Shown in pieces: positions 20,400-30,735 of a stretch of 64,000 nucleotides of DNA. The position numbers were made by a program, and so were the translations under genes. Below the pieces are notes generated by a model. The model was given only the letters and a program-made list of their open reading frames with translations. It was not told the origin of the DNA and made no database searches. Within the stretch, counting starts at the first letter, position 1, and every line of letters starts with the position of its first letter. Source of the DNA: Lytechinus variegatus (taxonomy: Eukaryota > Echinodermata > Echinoidea > Temnopleuroida > Toxopneustidae); the NCBI RefSeq assembly GCF_018143015.1, contig NC_054758.1:124001-188000 (forward strand). Reading direction: 5' to 3'.

Positions 20400-23300
20400 T
20401 CCGTATCACATTATAGAAAAAAAGAAGTATATGTCGGAAAGTGGAATTTTCATTTAGTTACCCGAGAAGAATGTGCCTAATTTGCATAGTATTTTCGTAC
20501 AGGTGTTTGGAATTTTCTTGATCGGCCGGATCACTAGATAGGGTTAGGATGATCGATGTATGTACGCTCGAAAAATATAATTCTAGTTATTTTCAAATCC
20601 TTGTTATGTAATTTACAGATTTTAAGGATTTGATTTCTCGTAATATTGAGTGAAACATTATATATATACTTCAATCCTTTTCATATTGGCCATTTCAAAG
20701 TTTAAGAAATCTTTAGCGGAATGATATTTTCTCGGTGGTTCCGCGACTCCACTGCTTGTTGGAATTTTACGTTAGGTAGATTATTGCACGTCCTGGTTCT
20801 GGTGCAGGTCGGACTGCAATCGAAGCAGGCTCGGGAAAGGGCTGATGTAAGTGTCGTTTATCTTATTCTTGCATAGAATTATAGCAAAGTGTAATTATTT
20901 ATTAATTAATTGTTTCTGTACTATCATGGACAAAATTATGTGAAAAGAATGACTTGTTTTAAGATTGAATTTAGTCACTTTTACTTTCATGACTTTGGCA
21001 AAGCAAGTGTATCTCGGTCAAGTTCAAAGATAAGTTGTAACTTACGAAATATGAGGATATTTACTGGTTTACTTTTCATGCTAGACATTGTTGGAAGAAT
21101 GAATATAAGTAATACTTGATATTTGAAAGGTCAGAAATGTGGGATTACTTGTTGAATTGAAGTGAAAGTTTTAGTTGATTACTTAAAAGATAACATAGAG
21201 GGCGTTCTATAGTAAACATTGTATTCCAAAATGGCGGCGCCCATAGTAAGGTATGCTTCTAGCTTGTCTCGTTATATTATATGTGATGATTCTGATTATG
21301 GTTCTGGACTAAGAAGTAAGATCTATGACTTTGCTTACTGAGCATACATCGATTGTTTGTCGACTTAAATTACTCTTTTAATTGCAGTATCAGATGAGTA
21401 AACTAATGTATTAGAGAATGGTTGTGTTGAGCTCAATAGACAGAAATATGCAGTTTGACTCCGTTCGATAACTTTGGAATTAATGAACATAGTTTCTACT
21501 ATTTTGGTTATTCATGCTTGCAAAAGACAACACTAGATATTTGTGAGTTGATATCACTACCAATGATTATCCATACTGAAAATAGTAGAATTGTTTGAGA
21601 AATATGATATGTTTGAATATTAATTTAGGGAATTCTAAGCAATTTCATCATGATAACCTTGGAGTTATGATTATCTTCTGGTTACGATTGTTGCTTTCTT
21701 TTAATTATAGCGGGTCCGACTCATTTGATCCTCATCGAGTCTGAGTCTTGAGGGTTTGCATAATGTAGAAGCTGCTACTCCTTTGTGGTATCCTGGGGGA
21801 TGTAGGTGGTGTGCAACCACCAGTAGCCTCTGACTTTGGGTAGGCATTAATTACATAGACTCTCTATTTTTGTGTACAAATGAATAATTTTAATAGAATA
21901 TTGTGATTTATACAGATGTGATGTATTCTTATGCCATCTGCCTAAATCTGAGTAAAATGCTGATTACAACTACTAAATAGTCTTGAGATAGCTACAATGA
22001 TATTTACAAGCTGTTTTTGAGGAATGCATGTATTTTATCATTACAGTAAATGATAGAGATGAATACACCCCACTTTCAATATGAATATTTTGCCATGTAT
22101 TCGATATCTGCAGTCTATTATGTACATTGTGTGATGCAAGTGCTAATAACATGTATTTGAAATGGTGTTATTGATAATCTTATTTCATTTCTGTCATTGC
22201 AGGGTTGTTGTTTTTGTTACTCCTTTCATTACGTTGGTTTTGCTAAACCTCAATAAAGTCGAAGAAGCTCAGATCTGGTGTCCCGCAGCATCTGTAAAGT
22301 TTGCTCTTGTTACAGTCTTAATTGGCTAACCCAACCCACCCCCCGACATATGAAATCCTGTTCTGATACTGCAACAAAAAACAATGAAAATTTTGTTTTA
22401 AATTTGATTTCCTTTATTTTATTACAGGAAATAGAAATATCATACACCAAACAAGTTGGCTGGCAAAGGTTCCTTAAATAAATGTCCACAGTGCTGGCGA
22501 TGATGAAATTGATGTTGAAATACAATGAATAATAAGAGTCTGAAATGTCTGTTTGGAACAAGTAGGCTTACAAGTGTCAAAACAGAAAAATCAAGGAATG
22601 ATGTTATGTGATGATAAGACATATCTCACATATTAAAATAAATACATAATCAATACTTAATCAATACTTCTACAGGAAGTATACCAGCTCCAACTTTCAT
22701 TAGAAAGTAGTACTCATTTGTCTTCCAGCTAAACTTCTGACCCACACACATTTTATGGGTTTCTTATTCACTACATTTCATGTTCTCCCTAAAAGGTCAA
22801 CTCCCCAAATTCAGAGTAAAGTTATGACCTACAGATTGTTTTGGTCAAGCGTCCAAGGTTGACCAACACCCGTTCGGTTGTAAAAAGTCTAGACCAGACC
22901 AATATAAAAGGGGTTCACTTTTGAACCTAAATCAGATTGCAGATTACTTTACACATTGTTCCAGCATACAGATAGATTAGAGATTGGAGTTTAGAGAGTA
23001 TAGTCACCATCAGACTTACTCATGTTCCTGTATTATTTGTTATCATCATCATCATCAAGTATATTATAAATGTATATATGAACTGTACGTTCTGCAGTGC
23101 TTGCCTCATTTAAGTCTGGTTGAAAGTTAAAGTGCAATCAATCCAACCCCAACACAATAATTTAACCAAAGAAAGTTTGAGAAAAATTGGACAAATAATG
23201 AGAAAGTTATGAGCATTTGAATATTGCAATCACTAATGCCATAGGGATACTCACATTTGCAATGTAACAAGGATGTATGATGTCATATGTGAACAACTTT

Positions 23301-23700
23301 CCCTATGATGGACTGTAAATAATGATATTTTTCCCTATAATAAATTTTCAATAACATCTAAACTATGCAAATTGTACAACTTGTTCCAATTTGATGAGGA
23401 TCATGCCTTTATAGAGTTGTGCATGCATCAGCATTTTTTATGAGGCAGTAAAGTTCATTAAAACACTTTGAAATCAACCAGTTACCTTATTTGAGAATTG
23501 ACCTCAAAGCATTTTGATTTGCAATTGTCTTTTTAAACAGCTCTCACATGTTACAGTTACTGTAGTTATATTTTGTTTGATAAATTAAAATTTAACCTAT
23601 TTTTGAATCCCTGTTATTTTTATTTTAAATCATGTTTATCATTCATTTGCATATTTTTTTATCTATGTAATACATGTGCCTGTTGACTTGAAGTATTTTC
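20400..23700. other. Intron-like AT-rich stretch
   Basis: No long ORFs. A segment at 21230-21252 (aaaatggcggcgcccatag followed by gtatgc) could be an alternative first exon or an initiator region with a YY1-like motif, but nothing supports it further. A cat/atc run lies near 23043-23057. Confidence 0.4.
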
Positions 23701-23716
23701 TTTTCTTCGGTTTCAG

Positions 23717-23850
23717 TTCCAAATTATTTGGAGGAAGGTCGTCAGGAAATGTTTGAAGACATGAAACGAAGACTTCAAGGAAATCCTGAAGTGTTCGAGG
23801 GCCCTTTCAAGAAAATGTTGAAAAGCTATTCAAAGTTGAAAGGGAACTAG
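23717..23850 (+). CDS. Exon-like block, C-terminal region of the same putative gene
   Basis: The acceptor ttcttcggtttcag precedes 44 open codons beginning PNYLEEGRQEMFEDMKRRLQ and ending KKMLKSYSKLKGN, then TAG. The amphipathic helical character and KMLKSYSK motif suit the C-terminal tail of the SWIM/MULE-like family. The entry phase is 2, which does not match the phase-0 exit of the 20191 exon, so at least one exon lies between them or is missing. Directly after the stop the TIR-like word aattaggtgatctgtc begins, so the stop may have come with an insertion. Confidence 0.45.
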
Positions 23851-23873
23851 AATTTTAATTCGTCACGAGGACG

Positions 23874-26588
23874 AATTAGGTGATCTGTCTCTGATTCTCT
23901 TGATCATGAATATGATCACCATGTTAATTCAGATCAATATGATATCATGATGAAAACCAAAATATGTTGATAGCTCTTGCAATTCGGGAAATGAGGTGAA
24001 GCGGGGGTTGGTTATAATTATGATGAAATGGTAATAAACCAATCTCCACTTACCGACAGACAATCATCCAATATATAAAAAATGTTTCCATTATTGTATG
24101 ATCCCAATATTTGACACAATATACGCAAAATCGCACAGATATTATTACAAACCTAATTTGGCTAGCACAAACGGTATCTTGGATTTTTCTCTAGGTGAAA
24201 TGACAGAGAAAAGGGATAGTACGGACTTGAATATGAGATGACGTAGAAGACACAATGTATGAAGTTTGCTTCAGGTGAGATGATACCAGCCCACAGAAGT
24301 AGTAATTTGAAGACGTTCTCAAAACATGTGCCTCCTAGAGTAGAAAACTTTGATAAGTGTGTCAGAAAGGAAAGTTGCATGCAGTTTTGATGTAAAACAA
24401 AACAAAGAGATAGGGCAGAGAGGGAGAGAGAGAGGTAGAGAGAGAGCTAGTACCAAATCAGAGACTTTATATATAGTGAGTCACAGGTCAAAGGTGAGTG
24501 TGCTGTGTAAGATCAAATACTGACCACGTTGACATATATTGCCAAGGACTCTTTACACATAAGCAAATTAAGAGGATCTCTAATCCAATTTTGCAAGTGA
24601 AATTAAGGCATAACGCTGGCATCTGATCGGAAAATAAAGACAACTTAGCGATAGCTTAAAATCTCAGTTACATTATACTCAAAGCTCAGAGAAAACCGAT
24701 CAATAGAAATGGAGATATGGCTCGCGAAATAGAGGAATGTAAAATCCAGTTTTGAGAAAAAGTCATTTCCCATAGAGATTGCACACAAAATGAGCGAAAA
24801 TGACATGCCTCTATAACTTGCAGTTTTTCAGGATGATCAGTTCCTTTAAAAGTAAAAAAGGCATCAAATTAGAAAGAGTATGTCCTCAGCTACAACATAT
24901 TGAAAACTGAGCGAAAATTGACCAATATTTACAGAGTTAAAGTCAAATTTGCATAATTATAATGACGTCATAAGTAGCAAAATGGGAATTTTGAGTTCCG
25001 ACGCCATTTTGATGACGTCATGATATAATTTCGGGTCAAATGCGACATGAAATCACATCTCCCATCCATACTCTATTCGAATATGAAAAAAATGGGGGTC
25101 ACCGTACTACTTTAAAAGCTATAATGAATTTTGTATAGGCATGTTTTTGCACATATATTGTCTATGTTTAGTGCGCGCGCGCGTGCTGTAAACTTTGATG
25201 GAGGCTAATTCCTTTATTACTTGTCGTAGAAGGTTGATCAAGGTATCAAATTGTTCAGAATTATATTATCGGTGCATTGATATAAAAAAAATGGCGATCC
25301 TATGTTTTATAGTGCCGTTACGCGCGAGAACGCGCGCGTAACCGTGCGCGCGCGCAAATTTTTGAAACGCTTTAAATGACCAGGGGTGGTATTCTTAGAT
25401 CCATTTTATCTCAGATAAAATAAAATATTTTATCTCCGTTAAAATCAGTGAGATAAAATACCCTTAAAATCTCTCCGAATTGGTATTCTGAGAACCATTT
25501 TATCTTCATTTTATCTCTGTAAGACACACCTATTTTTTAATCAATATCCAATTAGAAACGCGCTTTCATAGCTCTCTCATATCACTCACCAATTAAATCC
25601 ATTCCGCCAGGAGGTGTGGCAAAGGGGTGAGATTGAGTCAATTTATTGACTTCAAATACGACAATACTCTCATTTTTTTTCGAAGTCTATATCGCATCTT
25701 TTCAAGCATCATTTCAAAGACAATATTAGTCAAGAAAAGTCTTATGAAATACTCTCTGATTGTACAGGAACAACGTTAAGGTGTTATTCTCAATAAATAT
25801 ATAACTTTTCGTCATTTTCATGTCACCATTTGGGGTTAATTCACCTAGAAATACTGGTGAAATCAACGTCGCAGAGATAAAATAGCCTCTACCCTCTTTT
25901 AAGTTTATTTTATTTTTTTCTTCAAAGTAACATGGGCGCAAGCACATAATCTGCGTTGCATGGCCAGATACGCTATGGGTATGTGTACGCAGGCATTGTT
26001 CTGTTGCGTATCATCTGTAGATACGCAAGATAAAATTTATACCAAGATAAAATCTAAGATTTTATCTGAGGGATAAAATCTCAACTCAGAATGCCAATTT
26101 CATTTTAAGAGATAAAATAAAATATTTTAAAGATAAAATGACCTCAGAATACCACCCCTGATTCATACTCTGTTTTGGTCAAAAGTGATTTTGAGCATTT
26201 TTAAATTTTGACACGCGCGTACGCGCACGTCGTGACCTTTACATGACCTTTGATGACATGGGCAGTTGCCTCCTGACCTGAAGTTAATGTGATGTAAATA
26301 TTGTTAATTTTTGATAATTGATAATGAAGATATGATTGATAATGTGATTTTACAAAATGGCGTCTAGATGACGTCATGATGACCTTTTGACCTTGAACTT
26401 GTTTCGTTCACATGACATGATAAGTCTTCATATCTGATGATATTTTGAAGATAATTGATGATGTAGATTTGGAGATTTTATGGTAACAAGAAAAGGGTGG
26501 AAAAATAAAAATTAAGAAATAAATAAATAAAAAAGAAAATTCTTACGAAATTAATAGTTGATCTGTCGATTGACAGATCACCTAATTA
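23874..26588. mobile_element. 2.7-kb segment bounded by inverted AATTAGGTGATCTGTC
   Basis: The 16-bp terminus at 23874-23890 recurs in reverse complement at 26571-26587. The coding-like sequence lies just outside on both sides, suggesting an insertion between two parts of one exon. The interior has no ORF with domains, a (GA)n run at about 24417-24452, alternating CG/CA tracts (25172-25188, 25318-25358, 26212-26232) and a nested MITE. A segment at 24830-25020 (gcataattataatgacgtca) is repeated in inverse orientation near 30215-30430. Confidence 0.5.
25381..26160. mobile_element. 780-bp MITE, termini CAGGGGTGGTATTC
   Basis: Perfect 14-bp ends (caggggtggtattc / gaataccacccctg), with similarity continuing through AT-rich ttttatctc-type motifs. 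The internal word ggtattctgagaaccatttt repeats the terminus. No ORF with a domain. A target duplication was not evident. The CAGGGG start suggests a hAT-like origin, but this is only a resemblance. Confidence 0.75.
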
Positions 26589-26754
26589 ACCTCAGCCATG
26601 AGTATGTTTGGTCGGTATAATGGCATCAACTTTGCAAACTGCACATGTACATCATCAAAGACCAAGGCTACTGATCAGTCACCTCTCACCTCTGGGCCCA
26701 GCATTGGTGTTCAACCATTGTCAATCGCCAGGAGAAAAGTGAAGCTTGGAGGTA
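26588..26754 (+). pseudogene. Coding-like block, 5' part, interrupted by a foldback element
   Basis: From ATG at about 26598 the frame reads MSMFGRYNGINFAN and then SGPSIGVQPLSIARRKVKLGG up to the insertion. The SIGVQP..IARRK motif matches my recollection of the C-terminal tail of the SWIM/MULE-derived family. Upstream, L-T-S-A precedes the Met in frame, so the Met need not be a start. The frame resumes after 28969 once the 2.2-kb element and one AGGTA copy are disregarded. Confidence 0.5.
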
Positions 26755-28964
26755 TGTTGCACCCACAAATGTAATAACGCCCACAAATGTAATAATGCCC
26801 ACAAATGTAATAACACTTTACCCACAAATGTAATAACGTCCACAAATGTAATAACACTTTACCCACAAATGTAATAATTTTTGATCGCCCACAAATGTAA
26901 TAATGACTTTACCCACAAATGTAATAAATTTGAAGGGATTTTGGGCAAATCCGTTCTAAACTAAAATCCTACAGTAATGCGTTCATATAGCACAAAAGTG
27001 CAAAGTCTTTTTTTCAGACCGGGTTAATAAAACATCAAAATACAAGTCCAAAGTCTTTTTCCAGACCCGGTTGTTTCAAAAATTATAATATAAATCCAAA
27101 GTCTTTTTTCCAGACCCGGTTGTTTTAAAAAATATATTAAAAGTCCAAAGTCTTTTTTTCCAGACCCGGTTGATTAAAAAAATGTGATAAAAGTCCAAAG
27201 TCTTTTCCAGACCCGGTTGTTTCAAGAATTTTAATAAGTCCAAAGTCTTTTTCCAGACCCAGTTATTTCAAAATTTATAATATAAGTCCAAACTAAGATA
27301 CGATAATGATATTCCTGTGGAAAAAATGGGAATCGAGCTTAGTCTTGTCTCCAGACCCAGTTAATTAAAACTGGTGGAATTAATGTCTTTGTTGTTGTTT
27401 CAACTTATACGGTGTATATTGTGAATATATGCACTAAGAGTAAATTGAGAATCAAGCGTAGTCTTTTCTCCAGACCCGGTTACCTGTTATTTAAACATTA
27501 TGAATAACAGTTTAAAACAGTATAAAGACCCCATAATCTTATTAATGCTGGATATAGCGAAGTCTTTCAGCCCGACCAATTTTTTTCTTAAAAAAACCCC
27601 GCTAATATTAAGAATTATAAAAAAATCAAAGTCTAAGACCAAACAAACCTTCAACCTAAGAACCTGTTTTAAAAGAGGTTTAGAGTGTTGTCTTTATTCC
27701 AGACCTAAAACAGTTACGAAAAAAAATCTAACATAAGACCTTATATTCTTATTCTCGTGGAATAACACGAGTTTTAAAACGTACTCTTTCCTCCAGACCC
27801 GGCTATTAAAAAAAAGAAACTGAAAAACTTCAAATCTAAGACCAAATTTCCAAAGTTTCACCCAGTAAAAATATGTCTTTTTTTAAATACTACTACTACC
27901 CCTACAAAACATTGTAATAACGCGTGGGTAAAGCAGACATCCTTTCTCCAGACTTGGTTACTATTTGAAAAATAAAATAGTTTTTACAAATATTCTAAAA
28001 CGAATACCCAATAATCTAATTACTGTGGAACAACGTGAAGACCGATTGTCGAAGATCGACTTTCCTCCAGACACAATTATTTCAGGAATAAAAAAAATCA
28101 ATAAAACTCAACCCCCAACAACGAATCTAAGAACCAACAATCCTCCAAATTAAGACCATGCATGTAGAAAAGCACATGTTTAGAGCGTTGTCTTTATTCC
28201 AGACCCGGTGATTTAAACATGATTTAAACAATCCTAAAAACAAAAGACTCATATTCTTATTCTTGTGGAATATTATGCTTAGTCTTTCGTCTGGACCCGG
28301 TTATTTAAAAGATAAAGAAATATTGAAAAAAATGACAGCTGAGACCAATCTTCAAAATTAAACCCACTTAAAATGCTTGGGCTTAGAGTGTTGTCTTTAC
28401 CCCTCACCGACGTATATTATAATTTTTGGAACGACCAGGTCTGAAAAAAGACTTTGGACTTGCATTATAATTTTCGAATTAACCGGGTCTGGAAAAAAGA
28501 CTTTGGACGTATATTATAATTTTGAAACAACCGGGTCTGGTAAAAAGACTTTGGACGTATATTATAATTTTGAAAAACCGGGTCTGGAAAAAGACTTGGA
28601 CTTGTACTGCAATATTTCATTAACCGGGTCTGGAAAAAAGACTTTGAACTTTTGTGCTATATGAACGCATTACTATAGGATATTAGTTTAGAACGAATTC
28701 GCCAAAAATCACTTCAAATTTATTACATATGTGGGTAAAGTCATTATCACATTTGTGGGTAAAGTGCATTATTACATTTGTGGGTAAAGTGTTATTACAT
28801 TTGTGGGTAAAGTGTTATTACATTTGTGGGCGATCAAAAATTATTACATTTGTGGGTAAAGTGTTATTACATTTGTGGGCGTTATTACATTTGTGGGTAA
28901 AGTGTTATTACATTTGTGGGCGTTATTACATTTGTGGGCGATTATTACATTTGTGGGTGTAACA
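26755..28964. mobile_element. 2.2-kb foldback element with two-tier subrepeat arms, 5-bp duplication
   Basis: The ends TGTTGCACCCAC / GTGGGTGTAACA are inverted (one mismatch) and AGGTA flanks both sides (26750-26754; 28965-28969). The outer arm tier consists of ~16-25-bp units built on cccacaaatgtaataa (26760-26935, inverted at 28725-28960). The inner tier consists of ~50-60-bp units built on agtctttttccagacccggt (26995-28320, inverted at 28430-28650). The inner tier is much longer on the left. It encodes nothing. It lies inside a coding-like exon whose frame reads straight across the insertion site. Confidence 0.8.
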
Positions 28965-29146
28965 AGGTAGGAGAAGCTTAACAAGGGCCCGGCCGGCCAA
29001 CCAAGCTAGCTGCGACTCAGGAACATGGTTATGCCAAAGGATCCCACTCTCAATGAGCGATTCCAAAGAGGACAAGAGTAGCTGCACCACACTCACTGAG
29101 CCATGCCACTACAATGTGCCAGTCTCTTGGAAAGACTCACAGTTCT
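28965..29146 (+). pseudogene. Coding-like block, 3' part, after the foldback insertion
   Basis: The frame continues GGRRSLTRARPANQAS across the duplicated AGGTA and stays open to TAA at about 29144. In the neighbouring frame EHGYAKGSHSQ and HSLSHATTMCQSLGKTHS are closer to the family's usual end, so a frameshift near 29000 is likely and this copy is probably not functional. The family identity is inferred from memory. Confidence 0.45.
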
Positions 29147-29245
29147 AAGTGAATCTTAACAGTGCATATATGTCCAGGGGGACCAAGAAGAGTTTGATTC
29201 CTTAACTATAAAATCTGGGGTCTTCATTCAAAAGTTTTTGTCTCA

Positions 29246-30050
29246 CCTGCATAGCAAAGTGAGACTATAGGCGCCGCTTTTCCGGCGGCGGCAGCTTCAA
29301 CATCAAATCTTAACCTGAGGTTAAGTTTTTGAAATGACATCATAACTTAGAAAGTATAGGGACCTAGTTCATGAAACTTGGCCATTAGGTTTATCAATTA
29401 TTACTGAACATCCTATTAGAGTTTCATGTCACATGACCAAGGTCAAAGTTCATTTAGGGTCAATGACCTTTGACCAAGTTGTGGGTATCTATTGAATTAC
29501 CATCATTACTTTGAAAGTTTACGGATCTGATTCATATAATTTGGACATAAGAGTAATTAAGTATCACTGAACATCCTGTGCGAGTTTCAGGTCACATGAC
29601 CAATGTTAAAGGTCAATAAAGTAAGTAACTTTGGCCATGTTGCGGGTATTTGTTGAAATGCCATCATTACTATTAGTCTAGCTCATTAAACTTGCACATA
29701 AAAGTATTCAAGTATCACTTAACATTCTGTGCGAGTTTCAGGTCACATGACCACAGTCAATAGTCATTTAAGGTCAATGAAGTTTGGCCATGTTAGAGTA
29801 TTTGTTGAATTACCATCATAATTCCGAAAGTGTATACTTGATTACTCTTGTGTCCCAGTGTTATGAACTATACCAATACACTGTATTGGTCTAGTTCATA
29901 AAATTGGGACACAAGAGTAATCAAGTATCACTGAACAGCCTGTGCGAGTTTCAGGTCACACGACCAAGGGTAAAGGTCAATGAACTTTGGCCATGTTGGG
30001 GGTATTTGTCGAATTACCATCATAACTGTTGGTCTAGTTCATAAAACTTG
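29246..30050 (+). repeat. Dispersed element with internal ~155-bp tandem units (gtctcacctgc family), copy 1
   Basis: It begins gtctcacctgcatagcaaag followed by tgagactataggcgccgc. It then repeats units containing gtttcaggtcacatgacca, ggtcaatga.ctttggccat and gttgaattaccatcat four to five times. The same words occur in the copies at 30448, 37375, 39099 and (inverse) 51455-52523. Non-coding. Confidence 0.85.
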
Positions 30051-30447
30051 GACGCGAGCACTCACTATAGGCCATATATGGGCAAAATCATACCTATTGA
30101 AAATTCACTGTAGCTCTTTGAATAGTCCGTTGACCCCCAATTTTTTTCATATATCGATTGTATGAGTTGTAGATTGGATTTCGTCTCACCATTGTCCCTC
30201 AATTACATGTATATTATGACGTCATCAAAATGGCGACAGAAGTCAAAATATCCATTTTGCTTGTTATGACGTCATGATAATTATGCAAATTTGGCTCTAA
30301 CTCCGTGAATATTGGTCAATTTTCGCCCAATTTTTGATATGATGTAGCTTAAGTCTTACTCTTTCTGAATTAATGCCTTTATTTTTTATTTTAATGAACG
30401 GATCATCCTGGAAAATTTCAAATAATAAAGGAATGTACATCATTTTT
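30050..30447 (-). repeat. Dispersed repeat related to 24830-25080 (inverse)
   Basis: ttatgacgtcatgataatta, gcaaatttggctctaactcc and gaacggatcatcctgg are the inverse of segments in the 24.8-25.0 kb region. It sits between two copies of the gtctcacctgc family. Confidence 0.6.
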
Positions 30448-30735
30448 GTCTCACCTGCTTAGCAGAGTGAGACTATAGGCGCCGCTTTTCCAACGGCGGC
30501 GTCAACATCAAATCTTAACCTAAGGTTAAGTTTTTGAAATGACATTATAACTCCGAAAGTTTATCGATCTGATTCATGAAACTTGGACAAACAAATCATC
30601 ATGTATCACTGAACATCTCATGCGAGTTTCAGGTAACATGACCTAAGTCAAATCTCATTTAAAGTCATTGAACTTTGGCCATTTTGAATGTAATTATTAG
30701 ATTGCAGTCATAACTTTCAAAGTTTATAGATATAA
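30448..30735 (+). repeat. gtctcacctgc family, copy 2 (truncated)
   Basis: Same start (gtctcacctgcttagcagag, tgagactataggcgccgc) and about one and a half internal units, ending at a CG-rich segment near 30740. Confidence 0.8.

Noticed and set aside
21230..21252. Promoter/first exon with ATGGCGGCGCCC
   Set aside because: Isolated motif plus a donor-like gtatgc; no downstream exon fits its phase.
26755..28964. cccacaaatgtaataa repeats as CRISPR or centromeric satellite
   Set aside because: Inverted symmetry, defined ends and a flanking AGGTA duplication show a transposable element.
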